Of a DNA stretch of 64,000 nt, positions 25,895 to 35,008 are shown piece by piece (position 1 is the stretch's first letter; each line of letters begins with the position of its first letter). The position numbers and the translations under genes were made by a program. Source of the DNA: an uncultured Opitutales bacterium. Lineage in GTDB: Bacteria; Verrucomicrobiota; Verrucomicrobiia; Opitutales; Intestinicryptomonadaceae. The notes beneath the pieces are model-generated. The model was given only the letters and a program-made list of their open reading frames with translations, made no database searches and was not told the DNA's origin. The stretch is from the NCBI GenBank assembly GCA_900548275.1, contig URJY01000002.1, forward strand, positions 1 to 64,000, given 5' to 3'.

Positions 25895-25922
25895 TTGCAT
25901 TGCAAAAACCTTGTGCTAAATT
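25895..25922 (+). promoter_or_regulatory. Probable rpoZ promoter
   Basis: TTGCAT and TAAATT are separated by 16 bases, with TGCAAAA just after the -35 box, as in the proposed glgP promoter. The predicted transcript would start about 25 bases before the rpoZ start codon. Confidence 0.55.
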
Positions 25923-25955
25923 CGTCCCTTTCATTTAAAAACAAGGAGGATTACC

Positions 25956-26171
25956 TTGAGAGACGACTATATCAAACAGGCACAGCAAATTATTCCCGAC
26001 CCCAACATTCTCATCAATGTGGTATCGCGCCGCGTAAAGCAGCTCAAAGCAGGCAGCGAGCCGACGGTCGAATCGCTCGAAAAGCTCTCCCTCGAAGACA
26101 TCGCCCTGCTCGAAATCATCAGGGGCAACATCACATACGAGCTTTTCAAACCGCATACGGAAAACTTCTAA
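25956..26171 (+). CDS. rpoZ: RNA polymerase omega subunit
   Basis: This is a 71-aa omega subunit, which binds the beta' C-terminus and helps RNA polymerase assembly. The segment NILINVVSRRVKQLKAGSEP followed by LEDIALLEIIRGNITYEL matches the omega fold. The start is a TTG, chosen because a strong Shine-Dalgarno AAGGAGG (25943-25949) lies 6 bases upstream. This is unusual in a neighbourhood where most genes lack one. It is followed by a terminator and then smpB. Confidence 0.9.
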   Translation: MRDDYIKQAQQIIPDPNILINVVSRRVKQLKAGSEPTVESLEKLSLEDIALLEIIRGNITYELFKPHTENF

Positions 26172-26204
26172 ACTTCGTCGAACACACGGGTTTTACGGCT
26201 TAAG

Positions 26205-26239
26205 CCGCGCGGCAGAAATTTTTGCGGCGCGGTTTTTTT
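26205..26239 (+). terminator. Terminator between rpoZ and smpB
   Basis: CCGCGC and GCGCGG arms with a longer imperfect extension are followed by seven Ts, ending 9 bases before the smpB ATG. It may attenuate rather than fully stop read-through into smpB. Confidence 0.7.
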
Positions 26240-26248
26240 CGGTAAAAA

Positions 26249-26728
26249 ATGGCAAAAAAACAACAGTCCGAACGCAAAGTAATAGAAATACGCAACCGCA
26301 AGGCGGGGCGCGACTACTTTGTGGGCGAAACATTCGAGGCGGGAATCGCGCTGACGGGCACCGAAATCAAGAGCCTGCGCGACGCACACGCCCAGATAAA
26401 CGACGCTTTCGTGCGCGTCGACAACGGCGAGGCAATCCTCTACAACGCCCATATTTCGGAATACGATTTCGGCAACATCAACAACCACAACCCGACGCGC
26501 CCGCGCAAACTGCTCCTGCACAAAAAGGAGATTCTCAAGCTCAAGTCGGCGACCGAATCGGGCGGAACGGCGATTATCCCGCTGAAAATATATTTCAAAA
26601 AGTCGCTGGCTAAAATTTTAATCGCACTGTGCGAGGGCAAAAAGCTCTACGACAAGCGCGAGGCAATCAAGAAAGACCAAGCGCAGCGCGAAGCGCGGCG
26701 GGCGATGTCGAACTTCAACCGCAGATAG
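26249..26728 (+). CDS. smpB: SsrA-binding protein SmpB
   Basis: This is a 159-aa RNA-binding beta-barrel protein that delivers tmRNA to stalled ribosomes. Signature segments are GIALTGTEIKSLRDAHAQINDAFVRVDNGEA, then NNHNPTRPRKLLLHKKEI and IALCEGKKLYDKRE. The C-terminal basic tail (DQAQREARRAMSNFNRR) inserts into the mRNA channel. trmL starts 2 bases after its stop, so they are probably co-transcribed. Confidence 0.97.
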   Translation: MAKKQQSERKVIEIRNRKAGRDYFVGETFEAGIALTGTEIKSLRDAHAQINDAFVRVDNGEAILYNAHISEYDFGNINNHNPTRPRKLLLHKKEILKLKSATESGGTAIIPLKIYFKKSLAKILIALCEGKKLYDKREAIKKDQAQREARRAMSNFNRR

Positions 26729-26730
26729 AG

Positions 26731-27228
26731 ATGAAGAGCGAAAACCCGCCCGTGCACGTCATACTGCACAACCCGAAAATCCCGCAGAATACGGGCAACA
26801 TCGGCAGAATGTGCTCGATTGTCGGGGCGCGCCTGCACCTGATTCACCCGCTCGGGTTCATCATCACCGACTCTAAGCTCAAACGCAGCGGAATGGACTA
26901 CTGGTACGAGCTCGACGTAGTGCACCACAAAGACTGGGAAAGCTTCAAAAATTCGCCGCTCGCGCCCGACCTGTCGCGAATCTGGATGTTCACGACAAAG
27001 GGCGACAGGGGTTTGTGGGACGCAAAGTTCCGATACGGCGACGGACTGCTTTTCGGCGCGGAAGACTGCGGATGCCCGCAATACGTCCACGACGACCTCG
27101 ACGGGCGGCGGCTGAAGATTCCGCAATTCGCCCCGAAACTGCGCTCGCTGAACCTCGCAACCTCCGCGGGAATCGCGACGTACGAGGCAATGCGCCAGAT
27201 AACCGACGGCGGCAAAACCCTCTTTTAG
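26731..27228 (+). CDS. trmL: tRNA (cytidine/uridine-34-2'-O)-methyltransferase TrmL
   Basis: This is a 165-aa minimal SPOUT methyltransferase that 2'-O-methylates the wobble base of certain tRNA-Leu isoacceptors. N-terminal VILHNPKIPQNTGNIGRMC is the family signature. LLFGAEDCGCP and RSLNLATSAGIATYEAMRQ form the trefoil-knot SAM site. It lies 2 bases after smpB. A tRNA-Leu(UAA), the class of tRNA this enzyme modifies, is also in the window. Confidence 0.93.
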   Translation: MKSENPPVHVILHNPKIPQNTGNIGRMCSIVGARLHLIHPLGFIITDSKLKRSGMDYWYELDVVHHKDWESFKNSPLAPDLSRIWMFTTKGDRGLWDAKFRYGDGLLFGAEDCGCPQYVHDDLDGRRLKIPQFAPKLRSLNLATSAGIATYEAMRQITDGGKTLF

Positions 27229-27233
27229 CGCAA

Positions 27234-28982
27234 TCACTCGACGACGAAGTCGAAAGGCGAGCGCGCGTACACGCCCGATTTTGCGGACATAATATTGCCG
27301 ATTTTCCGCGCGTTGAAAACCGCCCTGAACGCCTTTGCAAACGGAACATTCCCGTCGGTAAACGACGAGACGAATTCCGCAATCGCGTTACGCTGCGGAT
27401 ACTCCCAGACTTCGAACGACTTCAGCTTCGCCGCCTTTGCGGCAAATTCCACGCACTCCGACAACGGGCGAATCCCGTCGACAAGCCCGACACGCACGGC
27501 GTCCGCGCCCGAGAACACGCGCCCGTCGGCGATTTCCGCAACGCGTTCGGGCTTCATTTTGCGCGACTTTGCGACGAGCGAAACGAACTTTTCGTATACG
27601 CGGTCGGTCAGCCTCTGCACCCTGTCGATTTCGGTCTTTATGGGCTTGCGCGCAATCGTGCCCGCATCCGCCATCGGCGATGTCTTCACGCCGTCGAAAG
27701 TGATTCCGAAGTCGCCCGCAAGCTTTTCGGCGGAAAAGAGAATCGAAAACACGCCGATTGAGCCTGTAATGCTTTCGGAATCGGCGAAGATTTTGTTCGC
27801 GGCGGAGGCAATCCAGTACGCGCCGCTTGCGGCACTTCCGCCGACCGAAACGACGACGGGCTTATCGGCGGCAAGCAGCTCGACCTCGCGGCGTATCGAC
27901 TCCGACGCGAACGCGCTTCCGCCGCCGCTGTCTATGCGCAAAACAACCGCCGAAACGGTTTCGTCGAAGCGCAACTCGCGCAGCAAAACCGAGTACGAAG
28001 CCGAATCTATCACGCCGTCGGAAGCGGGAGAATCGAGAATTTCGCCGCGCATATAGACGAGCGCAACCGCGCCGTCGGCGTTTTCCGCAAACGTTTCGGG
28101 ATACGACGAAATCGGCGTCTGCGAAAACGTAATGCCGTCGCAGCCCACCCGCTCCGAAATCATATCTATCACTTGGTCGCGGTACATCAGCTTGTCCACA
28201 AGCCCGAGCGACTTCGCTTCGTCTGCGGAAAGCACGGCGCGGGTGTCGGCAATTTCGCGCAACTTGTCGGGCGCGATTTTACGCGACGCGGCGACCTTCG
28301 AAATAACGGACGACCACACCGATTCGAGAAGCGCGGCGTAGTTTTCGCGAACGGGCGCGGACATTTTGTCGGACGTGAACATTTCGCCGAAACTTTTGAG
28401 CCTGCCGACCTTCACGACGGTTGCGTCCACACCGTATTTTTTCAGCGCGTTGCCGAAGAACATCGCGTTCCCGCCCAAGCCCGCGAATTGGACTTCCGAA
28501 AACGGATTCAAAACCACGGTCGTCGCCGCGCTCGCCAGAAAGTAGTCGCGCGTGGACGGATTTTCAAGATACGCGACAACCGTCTTGCCCGACTTCGCAT
28601 ACCGCTGCAACGCCGCCCTAATCTCGGCAATCTGCGCATACGAAACGTCCGCATCGAAAGAGCCCGTAAGGAAAATCAGGCTGTTGGAATCGTCCCCCGC
28701 CGCCGAGTCTATTTTCGCGCAAAGCGAATAGGTGCTGAGCCACGCGCCACCCTTTATGTAATTGTAGACTGCGTCGTCTGAACGCGGAAATTCGGATACG
28801 GGCGAGGACATATCGAGCACGAGCGCGGAATAGTCGCAATTCTCCGAAACCGTCAGCACTCCGGAGCGCAACACCCCGCAGACAACCGAAACCAGAACCG
28901 CAAGCGGCACGAGAAAAAAGAAGACGAACAAAGCCAGAAGGTTTGCCGCCGTGTTCGAGAAAAATTCAAAAACCTGTTTCAT
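27234..28982 (-). CDS. sppA: Signal peptide peptidase SppA (67K type)
   Basis: This is a 582-aa inner-membrane serine protease that degrades cleaved signal peptides. An N-terminal membrane helix (residues 14-38) is followed by two S49 domains in tandem. The first supplies the general-base lysine, and the second the nucleophile Ser in VSVGGSAASGAYWIASAANKI. The order and length match the long SppA of E. coli rather than the short Bacillus type. It is convergent with trmL and lies 13 bases after the cinA-like gene on the minus strand, so both are probably one unit. Confidence 0.93.
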   Translation of the reverse strand: MKQVFEFFSNTAANLLALFVFFFLVPLAVLVSVVCGVLRSGVLTVSENCDYSALVLDMSSPVSEFPRSDDAVYNYIKGGAWLSTYSLCAKIDSAAGDDSNSLIFLTGSFDADVSYAQIAEIRAALQRYAKSGKTVVAYLENPSTRDYFLASAATTVVLNPFSEVQFAGLGGNAMFFGNALKKYGVDATVVKVGRLKSFGEMFTSDKMSAPVRENYAALLESVWSSVISKVAASRKIAPDKLREIADTRAVLSADEAKSLGLVDKLMYRDQVIDMISERVGCDGITFSQTPISSYPETFAENADGAVALVYMRGEILDSPASDGVIDSASYSVLLRELRFDETVSAVVLRIDSGGGSAFASESIRREVELLAADKPVVVSVGGSAASGAYWIASAANKIFADSESITGSIGVFSILFSAEKLAGDFGITFDGVKTSPMADAGTIARKPIKTEIDRVQRLTDRVYEKFVSLVAKSRKMKPERVAEIADGRVFSGADAVRVGLVDGIRPLSECVEFAAKAAKLKSFEVWEYPQRNAIAEFVSSFTDGNVPFAKAFRAVFNARKIGNIMSAKSGVYARSPFDFVVE

Positions 28983-28995
28983 AAAAAATGCCGTG

Positions 28996-29487
28996 TTAAA
29001 TTACCGAAAGAACCGAATCCAAAGCCGCCACGGCAACGTGCCCGCGGTTTTCGTTGCGCCCGCGCGCCGCGTCGAGAACGAGTCTGCGCTCCGCCGCGAT
29101 TCTCCCCGAAAGCCACACCGAAACGAACACGCATCCCGCAAGCGATTTCGGGCGGCCGCCCACGTTCGCGTCGAGAAAGCCCGTCGTCGAAACGGCGATG
29201 TCGGCGGAAAAAAGACGCGCGGCGCAGGCTGCCATTTCGCGCGAGCACTCGGGGCTTTCGGCATAGAATTTTTCGAGGGTTTCGCGCCGAACGCCGAGCA
29301 CTTCGGCTTTTACGTCGTCGCAATACGCCGTCAGCGAGCCGCGAAAATAGCCGCTCGCGCCCGAAACCGACACGAGGGACGAAGCCACAAGCCCGCCCGT
29401 GCACGACTCCGCCGCCGCCATTTTCAAGTTCCGCCGCACGCAGCGCGCGAGAATCTCCGCCGCCGCCCGTTCCAATCCGTCTTTCAT
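28996..29487 (-). CDS. CinA C-terminal domain protein (NMN amidohydrolase family)
   Basis: This is a 163-aa protein equal to the CinA C-terminal (PncC-like) domain, which deamidates nicotinamide mononucleotide in pyridine-nucleotide recycling. Signature MAAAESCTGGLVASSLVSVSGASGYFRGSLTAYCDDVK includes the E-S-C/T-T-G-G motif. VSTTGFLDANVGGRPKSLAGCVFVS is the second conserved stretch. The start is placed at MKDGLERAAAEIL; 26 extra upstream codons do not match the family. It is probably co-transcribed with sppA. Confidence 0.88.
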   Translation of the reverse strand: MKDGLERAAAEILARCVRRNLKMAAAESCTGGLVASSLVSVSGASGYFRGSLTAYCDDVKAEVLGVRRETLEKFYAESPECSREMAACAARLFSADIAVSTTGFLDANVGGRPKSLAGCVFVSVWLSGRIAAERRLVLDAARGRNENRGHVAVAALDSVLSVI

Positions 29488-29603
29488 ACCGCAAGAAAAT
29501 AGACCCGCGCATTCGCCGTTCAAGAATAAAACAATTTTGACAATCGGAACGGTTTTGATTATCAAGGGGTAAATATTTAATTTTAACAGGGTCGGATACG
29601 TAA

Positions 29604-31139
29604 ATGTTGGCGAAAGTAAAATCGGGAGCGTTGCTGGGCGTCGAAGCCCTGCCCGTGGAAGTGGAAGTAAATTCGGGCGAATGCGGAGAGCCGCGCACGT
29701 TCATAGTGGGGCTTCCCGACGCGGCGGTCAAGGAGTCGGTCAACAGGGTCTCGTCGGCGATGGCAAACAGCGGTTTCGCGATGCCGATGACGAAGATGAC
29801 AATCAACCTCGCTCCGGGGGACATCAAAAAGGAGGGGCCTATTTACGACCTGCCGATTTCGCTCGGGATACTCGCTTCGACGGGCGTAATCGCCGAGGAG
29901 AGCCTGCGCGGTTTCGTGATTGCGGGCGAGCTGAGCCTTTCGGGTCGGCTGCGCGCCATCTGCGGCGGAGTGTCGCTTGCGCTGCTTGCGCGGGCGAAAA
30001 AAATGCGCGGCGTGATTCTGCCGCCCGACTCGGCTTCGGAAGCGGCTCTCGTGGAGGGCGTAGAGGTCTACGCGGCAAACAGCCTGCGCGAGCTTGTCGA
30101 CTTTCTCAACGGCAAAATATCGCTCAGCCCCGTCCGCGCCGAAGATTCGCCGTTTCGCCGCGAGTTCGAAGACTCGTCCATGCCCGACTTCCGCGACGTA
30201 AAGGGACAACAGGCGGTTCGCCGTGCGGTGGAAGTGGCCGTTGCGGGCGGACACAATCTTCTGATGGTCGGCCCCCCGGGGTCGGGCAAGAGTATGATTG
30301 CAAAGAGAATCCCGTCGATTATGCCCGCGCCGAGCCTCGAAGAATTTCTCGAAATCCTCGGAATTTACTCGGCGGCGGGGCTTACGCAGGAGAGCGAACA
30401 CAAGTGCTTCCGCCGTCCGTTCCGCGCACCGCACCATTCGATAAGCAGGGTCGGACTGTCGGGCGGCGGCCCGAACCCGAAACCGGGGGAGGTTTCGCTC
30501 GCACACAACGGCGTGCTGTTTCTCGACGAACTGCCCGAGTTCGGAAGCATTCTCGACAACCTCCGCCAGCCGATGGAGGACGGCAAAATCACCATTTCGC
30601 GCGCGGCGGGCAAGGCTACGCTGCCGTGCAAGTTTATGCTCGTGGCGGCGATGAACCCTTGCAAATGCGGCTATCTGGGCGACCCGCGCCACAAGTGCAG
30701 GTGCACGCCGCAGCAAATCCAGAACTACCGCGCAAGAGTCTCGGGGCCTCTGCTCGACAGAATCGACATACACGTTGAGGCGTCCGCCCTGCCCGTCGAC
30801 GACCTGCGCTCGAAGGGCGACGGCGAATGCTCGGCGGAAATACGCAAGCGGGTTGTCGCGGCGCGTAAAATACAGGCGGAACGTTTTGCAAATAGCGCGA
30901 AGGCTGCGAAAATCAACGCCGCAATGGACGCGTCCGACATCCGCAAATACTGCGAACTCGGCGACGAACAGGCGTCGATTCTGGCTGCGGCGATGGAGGA
31001 ATTGAATCTTTCGGCGCGCGCGTGGGACAGAATTCTGAAAGTCTCGCGCACCATCGCCGACCTCGACAATTCCGAAAAAATCGAAACCCACCACCTTTTC
31101 GAGGCAATCAACTACCGTTCGCTCGACAGGACAATATGA
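29604..31139 (+). CDS. comM: ComM/YifB-family Mg-chelatase-like AAA+ ATPase
   Basis: This is a 511-aa helicase-like protein, which in ComM drives branch migration during natural transformation. The N-terminal ChlI-like domain (VEALPVEVEVNSGECGEPRTFIVGLPDAAVKES) is followed by an AAA+ core with Walker A GPPGSGKSM, Walker B GVLFLDELPEF and a zinc-like cluster CKCGYLGDPRHKCRC. The C-terminal part is the Mg-chelatase lid. The stop overlaps the permease start by 4 bases. Confidence 0.93.
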   Translation: MLAKVKSGALLGVEALPVEVEVNSGECGEPRTFIVGLPDAAVKESVNRVSSAMANSGFAMPMTKMTINLAPGDIKKEGPIYDLPISLGILASTGVIAEESLRGFVIAGELSLSGRLRAICGGVSLALLARAKKMRGVILPPDSASEAALVEGVEVYAANSLRELVDFLNGKISLSPVRAEDSPFRREFEDSSMPDFRDVKGQQAVRRAVEVAVAGGHNLLMVGPPGSGKSMIAKRIPSIMPAPSLEEFLEILGIYSAAGLTQESEHKCFRRPFRAPHHSISRVGLSGGGPNPKPGEVSLAHNGVLFLDELPEFGSILDNLRQPMEDGKITISRAAGKATLPCKFMLVAAMNPCKCGYLGDPRHKCRCTPQQIQNYRARVSGPLLDRIDIHVEASALPVDDLRSKGDGECSAEIRKRVVAARKIQAERFANSAKAAKINAAMDASDIRKYCELGDEQASILAAAMEELNLSARAWDRILKVSRTIADLDNSEKIETHHLFEAINYRSLDRTI

Positions 31140-32461
31140 CGCAATATCTCGACAGAATTTTCAAACTGCAAAGGCACGGAACTTCGGTTTCGACGGAAAT
31201 AACGGCGGGGCTTACGACGTTCGCAACGATGTCGTACATACTCGCCGTAAACCCCGCGATTCTGGGCGCGGCGGGGATGGACAAGGCGGCCGTCGTTACG
31301 GTTACGGCACTGACCGCGGCGATAGGCAGTTTGCTTGCCGCGCTCTTTACGAATATGCCGCTCGGGCTTGCCCCCGCGATGGGCTCGAACACCTACTTTG
31401 CGATTCTGGTGTGCGTCGGGATGGGAATCAAGTGGCAGGAGGCTCTCGCGCTCGTGTTCTACAACGGGCTTTTCTTTTTGTTCATCTCGGTTACGGGGCT
31501 GCGCGAAAAACTGATTGTGGGCGTGCCGCGGGCAATGCAAATAGGCTTGCAGGCGGGAATCGGAATGTTCATCGCATTCTTCGGTCTGCAAAAATCGGGG
31601 CTGATTGTCGGCGACAAAAACACGCTCGTTACCTGCGGCGACATCTCGTCGCCCGAAGTGCTTTTCGCGCTCTTCGGAATAGGACTGGTGGCGGTGCTCA
31701 CGTGCAAGAAATTCCGCCCCGCAATAATAACGACAATCGCGGTACTCACGGTGGTCGCCTTTTTTGCGACAAATTCGGCGGGCGAAAAAATCGCCCAAAT
31801 TCCCTCGGCGATATTTTCCATGCCGCACGGAATTTCGGAAACGTTTATGCAGCTCGACTGGGGCTATCCGTTCAGGGATTTCAACAGGGCGTTGCCGATT
31901 ATCATCGTGCTTCTATTCCTCGACCTTTTCGACACGCTCGCGACGGTAGTCGCACTCGGGCGCAGAACGGGGCTGATGAAAGAGGACGGACATATGGACA
32001 AAATCGGACGCGCCCTCGCCGCCGACGCGGGCACTACCATCATCGGCTCAATGCTCGGCACATCCACGGTCTGCGTGTACGTGGAGTCGGCTTCGGGAAT
32101 CGAAGCGGGCGGGCGCACGGGGCTTACGGGGATAACGGTTGCGGTTTTGTTTCTGCTGTCGCTTTTCCTTGCGCCGCTGATAAACGCAGTGCCCGCCGAG
32201 GCTACCGCACCCGCGCTTGTAATCGTGGGGATAATGATGTTGCAGGGTCTGAACGACCTGAAATTTTCCGACTTCGCGCAGGCGTTTCCCGCCATCTTCT
32301 GCATGATGACGGTAGCCTTTTCGTTTAAAATTTCGGAAGGCTTTGCGTTCGGGATAATCGCCTACGTGCTGCTTTTTGTCGCATCGAAAAGGGCGCGGCA
32401 AATCAACGGCGCGACGTGGTTTTTGTTCGTGATAATGTGCCTGTTTCTGGCGTTCTGCTGA
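31136..32461 (+). CDS. NCS2-family purine permease (AzgA-like)
   Basis: This is a 441-aa, roughly 12-helix importer of hypoxanthine, adenine or guanine by H+ symport. Family segments are EITAGLTTFATMSYILAVNPAILG, GLAPAMGSNTYFA, and VESASGIEAGGRTGLTG (the Q/E-S-x-x-G region). It overlaps comM by 4 bases. With the MFS nucleoside importer at 24.6 kb it suggests reliance on salvage of purines. The precise base cannot be fixed. Confidence 0.9.
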   Translation: MTQYLDRIFKLQRHGTSVSTEITAGLTTFATMSYILAVNPAILGAAGMDKAAVVTVTALTAAIGSLLAALFTNMPLGLAPAMGSNTYFAILVCVGMGIKWQEALALVFYNGLFFLFISVTGLREKLIVGVPRAMQIGLQAGIGMFIAFFGLQKSGLIVGDKNTLVTCGDISSPEVLFALFGIGLVAVLTCKKFRPAIITTIAVLTVVAFFATNSAGEKIAQIPSAIFSMPHGISETFMQLDWGYPFRDFNRALPIIIVLLFLDLFDTLATVVALGRRTGLMKEDGHMDKIGRALAADAGTTIIGSMLGTSTVCVYVESASGIEAGGRTGLTGITVAVLFLLSLFLAPLINAVPAEATAPALVIVGIMMLQGLNDLKFSDFAQAFPAIFCMMTVAFSFKISEGFAFGIIAYVLLFVASKRARQINGATWFLFVIMCLFLAFC

Positions 32462-32469
32462 GCGGAAAA

Positions 32470-34995
32470 TCAGTGCGGGTCGTCGGGCTTGAAGTGCTTG
32501 GGATACCTCGCCTTAAGCTCCTTTTTGACCGCCGCCCACGAAGTGTTCCAGAACTCCTCGAGATTCTGCGTTGCCTGCACTGGTCTGCCGCTCGGGGCGA
32601 GAAGCTCGAAAGTCGGCTTTATTTTTCCGTCGCAGATTCTGACTTTCTTCGGGTCGAAACGGAAAAAGTCCCTGAAAAACGACGATATCGTGGCGCGTTT
32701 TGCCGCGGCGTCGTAGCGTATTTTGCACGGACGCTTCCGATTGGGAAATTCGACGAATTTGGGCGCGAGATATTTCAGCAAACCCAACTGCTCCGACGAA
32801 AGCCAGTCGCGCAAAGCCGCGTGCACATCGGCGTTCTTGACCTCCGCGTACGAGCTCATCCCGCAGCACATCTGCAGCAGAATGTCCGACTTCGCCTCTT
32901 CGTCGATCGGCGCAATTCCGCTTTCGGGGCAGACCGCCGCAACGAAGTTTACGCGCTCGACGAAATCGTCCGCGTCTTCGTCCATATTCTTCAGCTTGAG
33001 CCGCCCCGACATTATTTCGGCGTGCAGGATTTTCGCGGCGGCGTCCGCGTCGACATTGCCGCTCGACGATTCGCCCAAGACCAAGTCGCGAAACTTTACC
33101 GACGAAGACGAAACCGCGCGCTTGTGGATTTGGTCGAACTTTGTCTCGACGCTCTCGGAGAAGTCGTCGGGGAAAATCTCGGCGAGAAGTTCGCGCGAGA
33201 GCGGCACAATCATCGACGCCATAATCGACACGCCGCCCGCAACGTTCGTTTCGCGCATTTCGAGCGCGGCAAAAACGTCCGAAGCATACGCGCGGGACTC
33301 GCGCCGTATCTCGCCGCGTCTGCCGCCGCCGAACCTGCACGCAAGCGTGCCCTTGTTCAACCGCACGCCCACCATATCGGAAAACGCGCCCAAAATGCAC
33401 TTTGCAATTCCGTCCGCATCGTCCGATTTTCCGCCGTCGCGCTGCGCAAACCGCGCGCCGAGCCTGCGCAAATCGGCGGCTATCGACAACGCCTTGCGGG
33501 CGTTCGCCGAGTGTATGCCGAGCCTGCGGCAGTACTGCTCGGAAAACGAATTTTCGCGGGCGAGCAGACACAGCCGCGCAATTTCCTCCGGCTCGCTCTG
33601 CGCGCCGCCCGTCAGCGAATCGCGCTCGGCTTCGGCGAAAGCGTCGTCGAGCGGCAGCTTCACCCTGCCCACGTCGGTAAGGGCGGCAATCAGCGAGACC
33701 GTATCGAGACATCCGCGCCGCGCGCCGTCGATAAGCAGCTTTGCGTAGCGCGGCTCGGTGGGGAATGCCGCCATATCGCGCCCGAGACGCGTTATGTTTC
33801 CGCGCGAATCGGTCGCGCCCAGATTTTTCAGCGTTTCGACTGCGCGTATGAGCGAATCGGTCGGCGGGGGCTCGAAAAGCTTCAGGTCGTCGAACGACAC
33901 GCCAGACGCGCGAAGCCAAAGCATTATCTGGCTCAGGTCGAGCCGCGAAATTTCCGACGGAGTGTAGCGTTCGAAATACTCCTCCTCCGACTTGCGCCAA
34001 AGCCTCACCACGCGCCCCGCACAGGTTCGCCCCGCGCGCCCCGCGCGCTGTGTTGCGCTTGCAAGGCTTATGCGCTCGCAAAGAAGCGTGTTCACCCCGC
34101 GAGCTGGGTCGAAACGGGCGACACGCGCAAGCCCCGAATCTATCACGAAGCGCACGCCCGAAATCGTAAGCGAAGTCTCGGCGATGTTTGTTGCAACGAT
34201 GACCTTGCGCCTGCCGTTGTCGGCAAGAACCGCGTCCTGCTTTTCGGGCGGAAGCTCGCCGTGCAGGGCGCAAACCTCGAAACCCTTCGCGCGCGGACAC
34301 TCGAGAATCTTCGAGACGGTTTTGCCGATTTCGTACGCGCCCGCCATAAAAACGAGAAAATTCCCCTCGGGCTCTTCGCGGGCGAGGCGGTCGAATTCGC
34401 GCGCGGCGGCGTCCCAGATTTTGCAGTCGCGAGGCGGCGGGGCGTATTCTATGTCCACGGGATACAGGCGCGAACCGCACTCGAATTTGCGCGCGCCGCC
34501 CAGATATTCGGCAATCGAATCGGAATCCATCGAAGCCGAACAGACGGCAAGAAGCAGGTCGGGGCGCAGAATTTCGCGCGTGCGCATTGCGAGAGCAAGC
34601 GAGATGTCGGCATACAGATTGCGCTCGTGAAATTCGTCGAAGACTATCGCCGAAACGCCGTCGAGAGTCGGGTCGGCGAGAATCATCCGCGCGAGAATGC
34701 CCTCGGTGAGAAAAACTATCTTGGTGTCGTCGCCGTAGTGCTTGTCGAATCTGACGTGCCAACCGACGGCGTCGCCCATTCCGAAAATCGACGAAACGCT
34801 CTTTGCGAGCATTCGCGCGGCAACCCTGCGCGGCTGCAGAACAAGAATCCGCCCGCCGAGTTTCTCCGAGAGCATAACGGGCAGACGCGTAGACTTGCCC
34901 GAGCCCGTCGGCGCGGATACCACAAGCAGGCGTTCGCCGCCGTCTATTGCGGCGGAAATTCCGTCCCTGAGCGAGTCTATCGGAAGACGTTCCAT
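32470..34995 (-). CDS. hrpB: ATP-dependent RNA helicase HrpB
   Basis: This is an 841-aa DEAH-box helicase. Motif I is SAPTGSGKST (residue 28 onwards), motif II is VFDEFHERN, motif III is SASMDSD, and the C-terminal HA2-type domain plus the HrpB-specific tail end in LKARYPKHFKPDD. HrpB is widespread and its role in RNA metabolism is poorly known. In E. coli it is dispensable. It is convergent with the permease and 13 bases downstream of a secreted-protein gene on the same strand. Confidence 0.95.
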   Translation of the reverse strand: MERLPIDSLRDGISAAIDGGERLLVVSAPTGSGKSTRLPVMLSEKLGGRILVLQPRRVAARMLAKSVSSIFGMGDAVGWHVRFDKHYGDDTKIVFLTEGILARMILADPTLDGVSAIVFDEFHERNLYADISLALAMRTREILRPDLLLAVCSASMDSDSIAEYLGGARKFECGSRLYPVDIEYAPPPRDCKIWDAAAREFDRLAREEPEGNFLVFMAGAYEIGKTVSKILECPRAKGFEVCALHGELPPEKQDAVLADNGRRKVIVATNIAETSLTISGVRFVIDSGLARVARFDPARGVNTLLCERISLASATQRAGRAGRTCAGRVVRLWRKSEEEYFERYTPSEISRLDLSQIMLWLRASGVSFDDLKLFEPPPTDSLIRAVETLKNLGATDSRGNITRLGRDMAAFPTEPRYAKLLIDGARRGCLDTVSLIAALTDVGRVKLPLDDAFAEAERDSLTGGAQSEPEEIARLCLLARENSFSEQYCRRLGIHSANARKALSIAADLRRLGARFAQRDGGKSDDADGIAKCILGAFSDMVGVRLNKGTLACRFGGGRRGEIRRESRAYASDVFAALEMRETNVAGGVSIMASMIVPLSRELLAEIFPDDFSESVETKFDQIHKRAVSSSSVKFRDLVLGESSSGNVDADAAAKILHAEIMSGRLKLKNMDEDADDFVERVNFVAAVCPESGIAPIDEEAKSDILLQMCCGMSSYAEVKNADVHAALRDWLSSEQLGLLKYLAPKFVEFPNRKRPCKIRYDAAAKRATISSFFRDFFRFDPKKVRICDGKIKPTFELLAPSGRPVQATQNLEEFWNTSWAAVKKELKARYPKHFKPDDPH

Positions 34996-35008
34996 TCGGG
35001 GCGGAGGA

